Counted from the stretch's first letter, positions 1-9,546 are shown. The stretch is 40,577 nucleotides of DNA from JAGTVG01 sp965365275 (GCA_965365275.1 CBDUBA010000031.1:1-40577), one strand, 5' to 3'. The notes: generated by a model not told the origin, from the sequence alone. Translations and numbers: made by a program.

Positions 1-164
1 ACATTTTTATCCAGGTTCAAGAACGGCAAATTCGCTAAGACAATTCCGGTTACATAGCAAATAACAATCGGGCTAATTACCTTAACCAATTTGTAGCGGT
101 GCTCTAAATAAAGCACAATTGCAGGAAATAAAACAACAAATGCAACCTGGACTACAATCATCAT
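1..164 (-). CDS. DUF819-type membrane protein, N-terminal fragment
   Basis: The gene runs off the left edge; only about 54 N-terminal codons are present. The translation from the ATG at 164 (a second ATG follows at once) is very hydrophobic: MMIVVQVAFVVLFPAIVLYL is a first membrane helix, followed by a short basic loop (EHRYKLVKV) and a second helix (ISPIVICYVTGIVLANLPFL). The order of a helix with an early FP, a charged LEHRY-type loop and a helix ending in GIxLANL resembles the start of the DUF819 family (YjcL-like multi-pass membrane proteins of unknown transport role). This assignment rests on recall of the family's N-terminus and on only 54 residues. Codon use and the lack of stops support a real gene. 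Confidence 0.55.
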   Translation of the reverse strand, partial: MMIVVQVAFVVLFPAIVLYLEHRYKLVKVISPIVICYVTGIVLANLPFLNLDKN

Positions 165-522
165 AGCAAATCAAATGTCTAAATAATGTGCATATTTTCC
201 AACAATATTAAAATTGAATTATATGAATCTTAGATATGCCAGCTCATATGTGATACATTTTTTATCCCTGAATTCTATTTAAAAATTGTTATAAAACTTA
301 TTTATAAATCAATAAACAGAGGCCCAACTTTTCATTTGAAATTCTTGATTTTTACCAAATATTTTTGTACTTTGAATATTACCTGCTGACAACTTATAGC
401 ACTAATGAGAAGAATATCAAAATTTTATTTTTCTCGAATTATCGTTCTTTGAATAGATTTCAGCCCAAAGGAATTGAATTCGCTACATATTGGATCCTAT
501 CAATAACCCAAACTTCAATATT
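165..522. other. Intergenic region between divergent genes
   Basis: This 358-bp AT-rich stretch separates the left-edge minus-strand gene from the plus-strand lipoprotein gene and must hold both promoters. I see no ORF, tRNA or strong hairpin. Two similar strings, TACTTTGAATA (about 369-379) and TTCTTTGAATA (about 445-455), resemble the Bacteroidota -7 element (TAnnTTTG) imperfectly. Neither is a full match, so no promoter is called. Confidence 0.5.
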
Positions 523-1101
523 ATGAAAAACGCCAAACCGATTTCCGCTTTATTTTATGGCATACTGCTCCTGAGCATGCCGCTTGTTTCGTGCAATGAT
601 TTGAAAAATGATCCTTCCCCTCTGGATTATAGACTTCCTTATGAGTTCATTGAGGATGAAAATGAATTCATGATATCGACTTTAGATAATAATTTGATCT
701 TAACTTTTAACATAGATGACTTTAACGAATATGTGACGGAATTCAACATAAAAAACAGGCTTTCAATTGTGAAACTTCCTTTTAATTGCCAGAAAGATGA
801 ATATTTTTCAAATAATATCTGGATTATTAAACCCGATAATATAAAATTCGACAGGGAGTTTTATATAACCCTGAAATATACGCATGAAGAATTTGCACCT
901 GAGTTTAAAACCAATGATTTGAAAATTTACAAGCTGAACAGAGCTTTTCAGAACTCCAACCAGCATGATGATGAACAATTGCTGATAAGAGTTTCTGATA
1001 TGTCTTTATTGGATCATTGCATTCAAAACGGTGAGCAGATGCAGGTTTCAACAAAAATTTCAGAATTTGGAGCATTTGTTTTAGGCCGCGAAGTTCACTA
1101 A
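523..1101 (+). CDS. Small lipoprotein of unknown function
   Basis: This is a 192-aa protein if translation begins at the ATG at 523. The frame stays open to an earlier ATG at 490, but only the internal start gives a clean lipoprotein signal: MKNAKP, a hydrophobic core (ISALFYGILLLSMP), then the lipobox LVSC with lipidated Cys24. The mature part is acidic and probably beta-rich, with no motif I recognise. It ends with a SxFGAFVLG-like string that resembles the close of an Ig-like or beta-sandwich domain, but this is weak. It is expected to be anchored in the inner or outer membrane facing the periplasm. It is not in an operon: the next gene converges on it from the minus strand. Confidence 0.75.
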   Translation: MKNAKPISALFYGILLLSMPLVSCNDLKNDPSPLDYRLPYEFIEDENEFMISTLDNNLILTFNIDDFNEYVTEFNIKNRLSIVKLPFNCQKDEYFSNNIWIIKPDNIKFDREFYITLKYTHEEFAPEFKTNDLKIYKLNRAFQNSNQHDDEQLLIRVSDMSLLDHCIQNGEQMQVSTKISEFGAFVLGREVH

Positions 1102-1145
1102 ACCAGGAAAGATCTGAATTAAATAATACCAAATTGGGCATTAAT

Positions 1146-1838
1146 TTATTTAATGCCTATAATTAAATATTGTCTTTGTAATAAAAGAGTGTCTACGACG
1201 ATTTCTTTGAAATCTAGTCCATCAATTTCATTCATGGCATCCTCTAAACCAAGTTTATGACTGTCGGGAGGCCCGCCAGGCACACCCATTTTAAAGTCCA
1301 CAATTACTATTTTCCCACCTTCTTTAACTCCATTCATTGCCTTTTTCATATAGGAACGCCGATTATCGATATGGTGCCAGGTATTTACAACCAATATTCC
1401 ATCCACTTCTTCATTTTCAAGTTTCGGATCATCATACTCAACCTTGCGCAACTCTATTTTGGATGAAAGTTCTTTAAAGTCCTTATTTTCAAGCTTCTCG
1501 CTGATAACTTCCTGAAAACTTGAACTAACATCGGCGGCAATAACCTGTGCGCCTCTAGCGGCTAATCTCAAGGTAAAATACCCGGAACCAGCTCCTAGGT
1601 CCATGATCTTCTGTCCTTTCACTTCTCCGAACACTGCAATCACTTTATCAGGTTGCTGCCATTCAGCCCGGTCAGGGGAATCAAATGCATTGACCAGGGA
1701 TTCAATGCTATTCCTGTTCATGTATTGATTGGCTTCGTTTTCCTTTTGTTTACCATCATCCTGGGCAACTGCTTTAGTAAAAGTTGACCCAATAACTATC
1801 AGTATGGATAATATAGGAATAAGCTTGATTTTTTTCAT
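1146..1838 (-). CDS. Exported class I SAM-dependent methyltransferase
   Basis: This 230-aa protein starts with a Sec signal peptide (MKKIKL, hydrophobic core, cleavage near AVAQ-DD). A Rossmann-type methyltransferase fold follows: motif I DLGAGSGYFT at residues 80-89, an acidic end of beta2 (IAADVS, about 100-105), and a motif near EVDGILVVNTWHHI (about 144-157). The substrate is unknown. Secreted methyltransferases of this kind are seen in Gram-negative genomes, and how they would meet SAM outside the cytoplasm is unclear. Its start codon overlaps the stop of the upstream APC permease gene by 4 nt (ATGA), which implies translational coupling and possibly a shared substrate. Non-enzymatic use of the fold is also possible. 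Confidence 0.85.
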   Translation of the reverse strand: MKKIKLIPILSILIVIGSTFTKAVAQDDGKQKENEANQYMNRNSIESLVNAFDSPDRAEWQQPDKVIAVFGEVKGQKIMDLGAGSGYFTLRLAARGAQVIAADVSSSFQEVISEKLENKDFKELSSKIELRKVEYDDPKLENEEVDGILVVNTWHHIDNRRSYMKKAMNGVKEGGKIVIVDFKMGVPGGPPDSHKLGLEDAMNEIDGLDFKEIVVDTLLLQRQYLIIGIK

Positions 1839-3151
1839 ATCGCTGTTCTTTGGCTGTATATCCTATTCAAATAATAAATAATAAGTCCTGCAAATACCGT
1901 AATTAAACCTAAAACCGATTCTAAAGGCCTGTCAATTAATAAATAAGTTAAGGTCCACAAACTTAATAAAATAAAGATAAGTGGGATCACCGGATATCCT
2001 GTGACCCGATACTTACTTTTTATTTCCGGGTGTTTTATCCGTAGAATAAACAATCCAATAACGGACAATAGGGTAAAAAGGTTCATTATAAACCCAGCAT
2101 AAATCAACACCTTATCAAAGGTTGATGAGACGATTAATATAATAGTTATTGTAGTCTGAACCCATATTGCTACTACCGGTACATTAAACCTGTTCTTTTT
2201 TGCCAGAAACCTTAAGATTCTATAATCTTCTCCCATTACCATCGTAACACGCGGCCCAATCCATATCATAGCGCTGACGGTGGATATCAACAACAAAGTA
2301 ATGAGCAGTGACATCAATCGACCGCCGGAATCCCCAAAAATATAGGTTGCAGACAAAAATCCGATTTCGATCTTTCCTTCCATTTCTTCCATGGGAGTTG
2401 TATAAAGGAATATATAATTAAGCAGGAAATACAGTACAATTACGATAGAAGTACCAAGTATCAGTGATCGGGGAATATTCTTGGCGGGATTCTTTATCTC
2501 ATCCGTTATGTAGACAGAGGCATTCCAACCAGAAAAAGCATAAGACACATAAATTAGAGATACGGCAAATGATCCGGAGAATACCTGCACCCAATCCTCT
2601 TTTCCAGGTACCAGTTCCAAAGTCTGATGGTCAGACACAAAAAATCCAGCTACAATGAAAAACAGGATCAAAGCTATTTTTAGAAAGGTTACTATTCGTT
2701 GAAATCCCCCTCCAAACCTTATTTTAAAGGAATGTATTAATGATAAAATTATTACAATTGCCAGGGCTAAAAAAATTTCATTCCCGGTACCGAAAAAGGC
2801 ATGTGAATAACTGGCCATTGCCATTGCGGCAAGTGCCGTCGGAGCCGAAAAAGCCACAAGAAAAGAAACCCAGCCAGCAAGGAATCCCAGTAATGGATGG
2901 TAGATTTTTGAGAGAAAATGATATTCGCCACCAGACCTGGGTAGTTTTGAGGCCAGTTCTCCATAACTCAACGCCCCACTCATTGCAACAAATCCACCTA
3001 CTACCCACAACATTAAGAGTGCAAACACGGATTTAATATCTGCAATTTGAAATCCAAGGCTGGTGAATATTCCCGTCCCCACCATATTAGCCACAACTAT
3101 TGAGAAAGCTGTTGTTAACCCGACCTTATGTAGATGAATGTTTTGGTTCAA
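1835..3151 (-). CDS. APC-family amino acid permease
   Basis: This 438-aa integral inner-membrane protein has about 12 predicted helices. Helix 1 contains the APC substrate-binding signature NMVGTGIFTSLGFQ (about 21-34), where the GxGIF backbone binds the amino-acid moiety. The later SYAFSGWNA segment matches the helix-6 region of APC transporters such as LAT and basic amino acid carriers. It probably moves an amino acid or polyamine in symport or exchange; the exact substrate cannot be read from sequence. It is the first gene of a two-gene operon with the secreted methyltransferase (4-nt overlap). The start at 3151 is the first ATG before a short charged N-terminus and helix 1. Confidence 0.9.
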   Translation of the reverse strand: MNQNIHLHKVGLTTAFSIVVANMVGTGIFTSLGFQIADIKSVFALLMLWVVGGFVAMSGALSYGELASKLPRSGGEYHFLSKIYHPLLGFLAGWVSFLVAFSAPTALAAMAMASYSHAFFGTGNEIFLALAIVIILSLIHSFKIRFGGGFQRIVTFLKIALILFFIVAGFFVSDHQTLELVPGKEDWVQVFSGSFAVSLIYVSYAFSGWNASVYITDEIKNPAKNIPRSLILGTSIVIVLYFLLNYIFLYTTPMEEMEGKIEIGFLSATYIFGDSGGRLMSLLITLLLISTVSAMIWIGPRVTMVMGEDYRILRFLAKKNRFNVPVVAIWVQTTITIILIVSSTFDKVLIYAGFIMNLFTLLSVIGLFILRIKHPEIKSKYRVTGYPVIPLIFILLSLWTLTYLLIDRPLESVLGLITVFAGLIIYYLNRIYSQRTAI

Positions 3152-3227
3152 ACTATTTCAAAGTATATAAAAAGGACGAATAACACCGGAATCATATCAT
3201 TCGTCCATATAAAATATTACGACTTTA

Positions 3228-4556
3228 CTATACTTTAGGTAAAACCCATGGGCTTCTGTAAGTTGCTTTAGTCAATTCGTTTGCCTCTTGATCATTCACA
3301 AACTCAGATTTTGACTTATCCCAATAAATCTTTCTACCTGTTTTAAAAGCAATATTACCCATGTGGGCAACCCGGGCTGTATTGGCCGCGATAGCAACAT
3401 CACAATTGGGCTTTTCACGTGACTCTATACACTCCAGGAAGTTCTTAACATGATAATCAAGATCCTTTTCTTCACCTTTTTGCAGAGGAACCATTTCCAT
3501 TTTATCTTTATTCCCTTCTTTCTCGGGTATAACTTCCCAACCACCTCTGTCAACCACCAGTGTTCCGTTATTTCCTATGAATCCAACTCCATGTGTTCGG
3601 CCATAAGGTCCCCCGTCAATTCCAGTGGCGTGTTCCCACATCATGGTAAATCCATCAAATTCATATATAGCCTGAAGTGTATCCGGTGTTTCTGACGCAT
3701 CGTCCGGATAGGCAAATTTCCCTCCGGAAGCCATTACTGATTTTGGTGCATCTACCTTCATGCCGTATAATCCAAAGTCGATTATATGTACTCCCCAGTC
3801 AGTCATTAAACCACCGGCATAATCCCAGAACCACCTGAAATTAAAATGAAACCGGTTCCTGTTAAAAGGTCTTTTCGCAGCAGGTCCCAACCAGAAATCA
3901 TAATCCACTCCCTCCGGCACGGGTTCATCAGGTAATATAGGCACAGGTTTCATCCAGCCTTGATATGCCCATGTTTTAACTGTCCTGATATTTCCCAGCT
4001 TACCAGAAAAAACAAAGTCCATAGCATCACGCCAGTGGGGACCACTTCTTTGCCATTGCCCTACCTGGACAACCCGATTATATTTTCTGGCTGCATTGAC
4101 CATAATATCTAATTCTTCTATTGAATTTGCCAGAGGCTTTTCACAGTACACATCTTTTCCTGCTTCACAGGCTTCCACCATGGGAAGGCAATGCCAGTGG
4201 TCCGGGGTACCTATAATTACAACATCAATGTCTTGATTATCTATTAACTCTCGATAATCCTTATATTGAACCGGTTTCTTACCAGTTTTCTTTTCAACAT
4301 CTTCTGTCCTTTGATCTAGTACGCCCTGGTCAACATCACATAAAGCAGCGCATTCAACATTAGGTTGATCAAGAAATGTCTGGAGATTAGAAAATCCCAT
4401 TCCTTTGCAACCAATAAGTCCTACAACAATTTTATCATTTGCACCTGAAATACAGCTTTCGGCCAACACGCTCCCTGCTGACAAGGAAGATAACACACCG
4501 GCACCAGTGATTATTTTGCCTGTATTGTTGATAAATTTTCTTCTGGAATTGTTCAT
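3228..4556 (-). CDS. Tat-exported Gfo/Idh/MocA-family oxidoreductase
   Basis: This 442-aa protein begins with a twin-arginine signal (SRRKFI at 4-9, then GAGVLSSLSAGSVLA), so it should be folded with its NAD(P) cofactor in the cytoplasm and exported. The Rossmann region follows, with GLIGCKGMG (46-54), a variant of GxGxxG, then IIGTPDHWH (114-122) and the family EKP motif (CEKPL, Lys140). The C-terminal half has the alpha/beta domain with a GGLMTDWGVHIIDFG active-site segment typical of Bacteroidota periplasmic members such as the Alpha-N-acetylgalactosaminidase-like group. It likely oxidises or epimerises a sugar or polyol or cleaves glycosides by a transient oxidation; the substrate is unknown. 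It is monocistronic, divergent from the DUF5916 gene. Confidence 0.9.
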   Translation of the reverse strand: MNNSRRKFINNTGKIITGAGVLSSLSAGSVLAESCISGANDKIVVGLIGCKGMGFSNLQTFLDQPNVECAALCDVDQGVLDQRTEDVEKKTGKKPVQYKDYRELIDNQDIDVVIIGTPDHWHCLPMVEACEAGKDVYCEKPLANSIEELDIMVNAARKYNRVVQVGQWQRSGPHWRDAMDFVFSGKLGNIRTVKTWAYQGWMKPVPILPDEPVPEGVDYDFWLGPAAKRPFNRNRFHFNFRWFWDYAGGLMTDWGVHIIDFGLYGMKVDAPKSVMASGGKFAYPDDASETPDTLQAIYEFDGFTMMWEHATGIDGGPYGRTHGVGFIGNNGTLVVDRGGWEVIPEKEGNKDKMEMVPLQKGEEKDLDYHVKNFLECIESREKPNCDVAIAANTARVAHMGNIAFKTGRKIYWDKSKSEFVNDQEANELTKATYRSPWVLPKV

Positions 4557-4849
4557 ATCTAAATTTTTATATAAAAAAGTCTATTATCATTTTGTTGAAA
4601 GCGATTAAATATAACAAAAGCTTTTAATTATTCATATTAAATGGTTGTTATCTCCGTTTTTTACATGCAATTATATCATTTGGTTATATACATGATTTAA
4701 ATCATTATATATGGATAAAATCGGATATAATATCGTACTTGCAGAATTTGTTCGAGATGATAAGCTCGGTAATCATAATAATCAGAATTTCTACAGATTC
4801 TGACATTATTTTGACATAGTTATTTTTTGTTATTTTTTAAAAATACAGT
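4557..4849. other. Divergent promoter region between oxidoreductase and DUF5916 genes
   Basis: This 293-bp AT-rich region must carry two divergent promoters. Its most regular element is a perfect 14-bp palindrome, ATGATTTAAATCAT, at 4692-4705, flanked by alternating TA runs that extend the symmetry imperfectly on both sides. It could be an operator shared by the two genes. No ORF or terminator is seen. Confidence 0.45.
4692..4705. promoter_or_regulatory. 14-bp perfect palindrome, candidate operator
   Basis: ATGATTTAAATCAT reads identically on both strands and sits between two divergent start codons (4556 and 4850). In AT-rich DNA such palindromes arise by chance fairly often, so the operator role is an inference from position only. 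Confidence 0.3.
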
Positions 4850-7048
4850 GTGTTAAGAGCATTTTTTATTTTACTTATTATTGCAGTTTCAATGCAGATT
4901 TCCATAGGGCAGATCCAGCGTGATCAAGTTGGGGACACAATCACAGGCAGGAAAAAAAGCATAGAAGTATTCATGATTGATGATCCTCCCAAAATTGATG
5001 GTATCATGAATGATCCGGTCTGGAAAACGGCACCTTATATTGATGAATTCTACCAGCGCGAACCGAATAATGGTGACCCAATCACCAAACCGACAAAAGT
5101 ATATATCTGCTTTGACGAAAAAACTTTATACATTGGATTTCAATGCTTTGATGACCCGGAGAAGATAACAGCGAAGGAACTTTTAAGGGATATTAGTTTG
5201 GGAGAGGATGACCGTGTTCAGGTTATACTCGATACATATCTTGATGGCAGAAATGCATTCTGGTTTCAAATAGGCCCATTAGGATCAATTGGAGATGCTC
5301 TTGTGAGCGATAATGGGGCCGGGTTCAATAAACAATGGGATGGAATATGGGAAGGAAAAGCGAAGATAAACGATCATGGCTGGGATGCTGAAATGGCCAT
5401 TCCTTTTAAAACACTAAATTTCAGACCGGACCAGGATGTTTGGGGATTAAAATTGTTAAGACATATCAAGCGAAACCTTGAAAGATCCTACTGGCCTGTT
5501 GCCAATCTTAATACCTACGACTTCCAGGTATCAGATGCAGGTTTAATGAAGGGAATGAGAGGCATGTCTCAGGGATTTGGGTTGGATATCCAACCTTACG
5601 CTCTAGTAGGAATTGAAAGACAGACGGGTGAAGAAAATAACTTTAAGTGGAATATTGGCGGAGATGCTTTTTATCAGATCTCGAGTGGGTTAAATGCAGC
5701 CTTGACCATAAATACAGATTTCGCACAAACAGAGGCCGATGACCGTCAGATCAATCTTACCAGGTTTTCATTATTTTTTCCTGAAAAGAGGGATTTTTTC
5801 CTGGATGGAGCCAATTACTTTAATTTCGGATTTAATACGGACAGCAGAAATCGCTATGGGCAAAGAATGATCCCATATTTTTCTCGTAGAATCGGGCTTG
5901 ATGAGAATGGTAATCCGATACCTATTATCGCAGGTTTAAAGATGATCGGTCAGGCCGGCAACTGGAACATCGGAGCGCTAAACAGTACTCAGAAAACAGA
6001 TTCTTCCTATCAGAATTTTACCGTGGCCAGGGTTAGTCATAATATAGGTAAGCAATCATATGTTGGTATGATCGGTACCAGGGGAAATGCAACAGGACCA
6101 CAAAATAACTGGCTTGTCGGTGTCGATTTCAAAATAGGAACTGACAGTTTCAAAGGAAACAAAAACCTTATGTTCACGGGTTATGCTATCAAATCAAATA
6201 CTGATGGATATGATGAGGATGAGTATTCTTTTGGTGCAGAGGTCAATTATCCCAATGATTTTCTGAATTTCAGGGTAGGATATCAGCAAATTGGAGACAA
6301 TTATCTTGCGGGATTGGGATTTGTTCCACGCCCAGGTATACGGGAGTCTTACGCTAATTTATTTTTTGGTCCGCGTCCAAACAAATGGGGAATAATGAAA
6401 ATTAATACCGGGGGTATAATCAATTATATAACAGATATGACCAATACCCTTCAGACCAGGGATATTTTCATAAAGATTGCTGAATTTGAGTTCCTATCAG
6501 GAGAAATAGCCGAATACTCATTAAATAACACCTATGAATACCTTTATGAAGACTTTCACATTTTCCCACGGGATTCCATATGGATTGATGCAGGTACTTA
6601 TTCTTTCTGGAGGCAAGGGATAGAATTGAGCACAGCGCCCAGAAGGATGTTTTGGGTCGCTACTGATATTTCCTGGGGTGATTTTTTCGATGGCAAAAGG
6701 ATGGATATACAATTAAAGTCAGGATTAAAGATTGGAATACCTGTTTTTATAGGTCTGGAATTTGAACACAACAAAGTAGATCTTTCGCGTGGAAGTTTTA
6801 CGGTCAATGTTTACCGCATCAAGGGAGATATTTACTTCAGTCCTGACATTACCCTGACAAATTTTGTGCAGTATGATAACTTATCCGAAAGCTGGGGTTG
6901 GCAGTCCCGGTTTCAGTGGATATTGAAACCCGGCAATGAGATACATTTCGTATGGAACTCCCTTGTTTTACCTGCAACCAGCAGGGATCAATTTCTGCTT
7001 TCCGAGAATTCAGCCCTGCTGAAGGTGAATTACAACTTTCGCTTTTGA
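4850..7048 (+). CDS. CBM9-like / DUF5916 outer-membrane protein
   Basis: This is a 732-aa protein with a GTG start at 4850 followed at once by a signal peptide (LRAFFILLIIAVSMQISIGQ). Residues about 35-230 form a family-9 carbohydrate-binding-like beta-sandwich: PPKIDGIMNDPVWKTA, TKVYICFDEKTLYIGFQCFD, and WDAEMAIPFKTLNF. The remainder is the DUF5916 region, rich in alternating aromatic strands and ending in the aromatic terminus NYNFRF expected of an outer-membrane beta-barrel. The order (periplasmic or surface sugar-binding domain plus barrel) suggests binding or passage of a glycan, but no reaction is known for DUF5916. The following T9SS cargo gene starts 59 bp downstream and may be co-transcribed. 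A paralogue is encoded on the minus strand at 10907-13357. Confidence 0.85.
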   Translation: MLRAFFILLIIAVSMQISIGQIQRDQVGDTITGRKKSIEVFMIDDPPKIDGIMNDPVWKTAPYIDEFYQREPNNGDPITKPTKVYICFDEKTLYIGFQCFDDPEKITAKELLRDISLGEDDRVQVILDTYLDGRNAFWFQIGPLGSIGDALVSDNGAGFNKQWDGIWEGKAKINDHGWDAEMAIPFKTLNFRPDQDVWGLKLLRHIKRNLERSYWPVANLNTYDFQVSDAGLMKGMRGMSQGFGLDIQPYALVGIERQTGEENNFKWNIGGDAFYQISSGLNAALTINTDFAQTEADDRQINLTRFSLFFPEKRDFFLDGANYFNFGFNTDSRNRYGQRMIPYFSRRIGLDENGNPIPIIAGLKMIGQAGNWNIGALNSTQKTDSSYQNFTVARVSHNIGKQSYVGMIGTRGNATGPQNNWLVGVDFKIGTDSFKGNKNLMFTGYAIKSNTDGYDEDEYSFGAEVNYPNDFLNFRVGYQQIGDNYLAGLGFVPRPGIRESYANLFFGPRPNKWGIMKINTGGIINYITDMTNTLQTRDIFIKIAEFEFLSGEIAEYSLNNTYEYLYEDFHIFPRDSIWIDAGTYSFWRQGIELSTAPRRMFWVATDISWGDFFDGKRMDIQLKSGLKIGIPVFIGLEFEHNKVDLSRGSFTVNVYRIKGDIYFSPDITLTNFVQYDNLSESWGWQSRFQWILKPGNEIHFVWNSLVLPATSRDQFLLSENSALLKVNYNFRF

Positions 7049-7107
7049 TTTTAAGTGTATTTTTATACATTTATGATCAAAAATTGTTCAACGACCCTGC
7101 TTTACCC

Positions 7108-8229
7108 ATGAATCCAAGGTTGCATCTAATGTTATTTGTTGTTCTGAATACCTTGTCAACGAATGTAATTTCGCAATCTCAGGGACCTTATAATCCGGGA
7201 ACAGGTACAAATGTTAATGTAACTGGCGTTTCTTGGTCTAATCCCAACAATATTTTGTCTAGTGATGATAATAAGGCCAGTGTCACTTTGAGCACATTTT
7301 TTGGCTTTTCTGATGCTTTGGTGGCAACAAATTTTGGATTTACTTTACCTTTAACTGCTACAATAGACAGTATAGGTATGAGTGTAGAAAGATCCTCCAG
7401 TGGAGGATTTGCTTTAGTAACTGACTTTACCATTCAATTAACCAAGGATGGGACTAATCCTGTTGGAACCAACCAGGCAGTATTCGCTAATTGGTCCACA
7501 ACCGATACAAATATTCAGTATGGTGATACGACATGGGGGACAACATGGACACCCTCTGAAATTAATAGTAGTACTTTTGGTGCATATGTTCGAACAACAA
7601 TGATAGGATTTGGAACTATAACTGCTTTTGTAGATCATGTTACCCTAATTGTATTTTACACGATACCAACGCCGGTTGAGTTACTTAGCTTCAACGGGAA
7701 AGTTATAGAGAAAGTGATTGAATTGAAATGGCAGTCCAGCTGGGAGAAGAATAATGATTTTTATACTATTGAAAAATCTTCTAATGGCCTGAATTATTTG
7801 GAATTGGCAACAATAGAAGGAAAGGGCACCACAGAATTTGTTTCAGATTACCTGTACGTTGATCCACTGCCTTTCAGCGGTAATAATTATTACAGGTTAA
7901 CGCAAACTGATTATGATGGCACATATGAGGTATTTAAACCCATTATGATCCAATACGAAGAAACAGGACCCATGATGAAAGTATACCCAAACCCTGTTCA
8001 GAACCAGGAAGTTAACCTAATCGTAAACCCGGACCTTTTAAAGGGAGAAAATAACAAGACGTATATTATAGTAAGAAACATTACAGGGGAGATCATCCAT
8101 AAACAGAAAATATCAACAATCCACCTTGGTGAAAAGATCTCACTGAACAAGCGATTTGCAAATGGGACCTATATTCTTGAATTACATTCCCCTTATGGCC
8201 GTACTACAGAAAAAATCATAGTAGATTAA
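7108..8229 (+). CDS. Secreted protein with type IX secretion sorting domain
   Basis: The chosen start at 7108 gives 373 aa; the frame is open upstream into the preceding gene, but only this ATG precedes a signal peptide (PRLHLMLFVVLNTLSTNVISQ). The N-terminal ~200 residues form a Ser/Thr/Gly-rich beta region with no recognised family. Residues about 205-285 resemble the FN3-like spacer common in Bacteroidota T9SS cargo (PVELLSFNGKVIEKVIELKWQ type). The last ~80 residues are a type A C-terminal domain: MKVYPNPVQNQEVNLIV, then GTYILELHS and the terminal KIIVD. It should therefore cross the outer membrane by the T9SS and be attached to the surface or released. The preceding DUF5916 gene is 59 bp away and may share its transcript. 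Confidence 0.85.
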   Translation: MNPRLHLMLFVVLNTLSTNVISQSQGPYNPGTGTNVNVTGVSWSNPNNILSSDDNKASVTLSTFFGFSDALVATNFGFTLPLTATIDSIGMSVERSSSGGFALVTDFTIQLTKDGTNPVGTNQAVFANWSTTDTNIQYGDTTWGTTWTPSEINSSTFGAYVRTTMIGFGTITAFVDHVTLIVFYTIPTPVELLSFNGKVIEKVIELKWQSSWEKNNDFYTIEKSSNGLNYLELATIEGKGTTEFVSDYLYVDPLPFSGNNYYRLTQTDYDGTYEVFKPIMIQYEETGPMMKVYPNPVQNQEVNLIVNPDLLKGENNKTYIIVRNITGEIIHKQKISTIHLGEKISLNKRFANGTYILELHSPYGRTTEKIIVD

Positions 8230-8440
8230 AAACTAAGTATTAATTCAGATCATATCCAAAATAAACCTGTTAACAACCAGATATACAGATATATTAACCT
8301 GATAACAGTTAAATCTGTAGTAACCTGCAGAAAAACCTAAAATCAGATCCAGTAGGTCAATCGCTTATTTTTTCCTTACGCCACCTTATGCCATTTTGAA
8401 TACAAAAAAGCTATCCCCGCACTTCGCCTGATATAACATT

Positions 8441-8478
8441 AAGAAAAAGTAATGCCTGGGAGGAACCCGGTTAGGCAT
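8441..8478 (-). terminator. Probable intrinsic terminator of the isomerase operon
   Basis: Read on the minus strand, ATGCCT (8478-8473) pairs with AGGCAT (8457-8452), with an inner GGG/CCC pairing and a bulged AACC, followed by TTACTTTTTCTT. It lies 7 bp past the stop of the minus-strand isomerase gene. The bulge makes it weaker than the other terminators in the window. Confidence 0.5.
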
Positions 8479-8484
8479 ATTGTA

Positions 8485-9537
8485 TCAAATGCCCAAAATT
8501 TTCTTATTGGTATCATCATCTGATCCCGCTGAAGCAAAATCATCAAATGTTTTCTTGGTCTTCCTGATCATATAATCCTTGACAAACTCAGCCCCCTCCC
8601 GGGCGCCATCTTCCGGATTTTTCAGGCAACATTCCCATTCAACCACTGCCCATCCCTCATAGTCATACTGTGCCAGCTTAGAGAAAATGTCATTGAAATC
8701 AACCTGGCCATCACCCAGGGATCTGAACCGCCCCGGCCGTTCAACCCAATCCTGATAACCTCCATATACACCCGATTTAGCCGTTGGATTAAATTCAGCA
8801 TCCTTTACATGAAACATTTTGATAAATTCATGGTAGAGATCAATATGTTGTATATAATCTAATTGTTGTAATACAAAATGACTCGGATCATATAGCATAT
8901 TGACTCTTTTATGATTATTTGTAGCCTCAAGAAACCGCTCGAAGGTTATACCGTCATGTAAATCCTCTCCCGGATGGATCTCATAACAAAGGTCAACCCC
9001 GCATTCATCAAATTTATTTAAAATGGGTTCCCATCTTTTAGCCAGTTCTTTAAAACCCGCCTCAACCAAGCCGGGGGGTCTCTGTGGCCAGGGATACATG
9101 TAGGGCCACAGAAATGCCCCTGAAAAAGTAACAACAGCGTTCAAGCCCAGGTTTTTACTGGCTTCTGCGGCATACATCATCTGCTCAACAGCCCATGCTG
9201 TTCTCTTCTTGGGATTTTTATGGTATTCAGGAGGAGCAAACCCATCGAACATGATATCATATGCCGGATGAACCGCAACCAACTGACCTTGAAGGTGAGT
9301 GCCCAGCTCAGTTACTTCAAGACCAGTACTTTCTACAGTGCCTTTTATTTCGTCTGCATAGTCTTTACTTTCAGCAAGTTTTTTGAGATCTACACATCTA
9401 CCATCCCAGGATGGTAACTGAACACCAACATATCCTAGTCCGGCCATGTAACGACAAATGTTTTCCAGGTTATCATACGGCCGATCATCCCCCATAAATT
9501 GTGCTAGATATATTCCAGGTCCTTTCATTTTATTCAA
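8485..9537 (-). CDS. Sugar phosphate isomerase/epimerase (AP-endonuclease-2-like TIM barrel)
   Basis: This 350-aa cytosolic protein has the xylose-isomerase-like TIM-barrel pattern. Likely metal-binding residues sit at the ends of strands: Glu in CYEIHPGED, Asp-x-x-His in LYDPSHFVLQQ, His-x-x-Asp in MFHVKDAEF, and Glu in WAVVEWECC. Family members isomerise or epimerise sugars, inosose or keto-sugars using a divalent metal. The gene follows the Gfo/Idh/MocA gene by 9 bp on the same strand, a pairing common in inositol and unusual-sugar catabolism, where a dehydrogenase makes a keto-sugar that the TIM-barrel enzyme rearranges. The substrate cannot be named. A further ATG lies three codons in; either start is possible. 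Confidence 0.9.
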   Translation of the reverse strand: MNKMKGPGIYLAQFMGDDRPYDNLENICRYMAGLGYVGVQLPSWDGRCVDLKKLAESKDYADEIKGTVESTGLEVTELGTHLQGQLVAVHPAYDIMFDGFAPPEYHKNPKKRTAWAVEQMMYAAEASKNLGLNAVVTFSGAFLWPYMYPWPQRPPGLVEAGFKELAKRWEPILNKFDECGVDLCYEIHPGEDLHDGITFERFLEATNNHKRVNMLYDPSHFVLQQLDYIQHIDLYHEFIKMFHVKDAEFNPTAKSGVYGGYQDWVERPGRFRSLGDGQVDFNDIFSKLAQYDYEGWAVVEWECCLKNPEDGAREGAEFVKDYMIRKTKKTFDDFASAGSDDDTNKKILGI

Positions 9538-9546
9538 TGTTTTTGT

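Noticed and set aside
905..1141. Minus-strand 78-codon frame opposite the small lipoprotein
   Set aside because: It lies antisense to a gene with a clear lipoprotein signal and shows no protein-like features.
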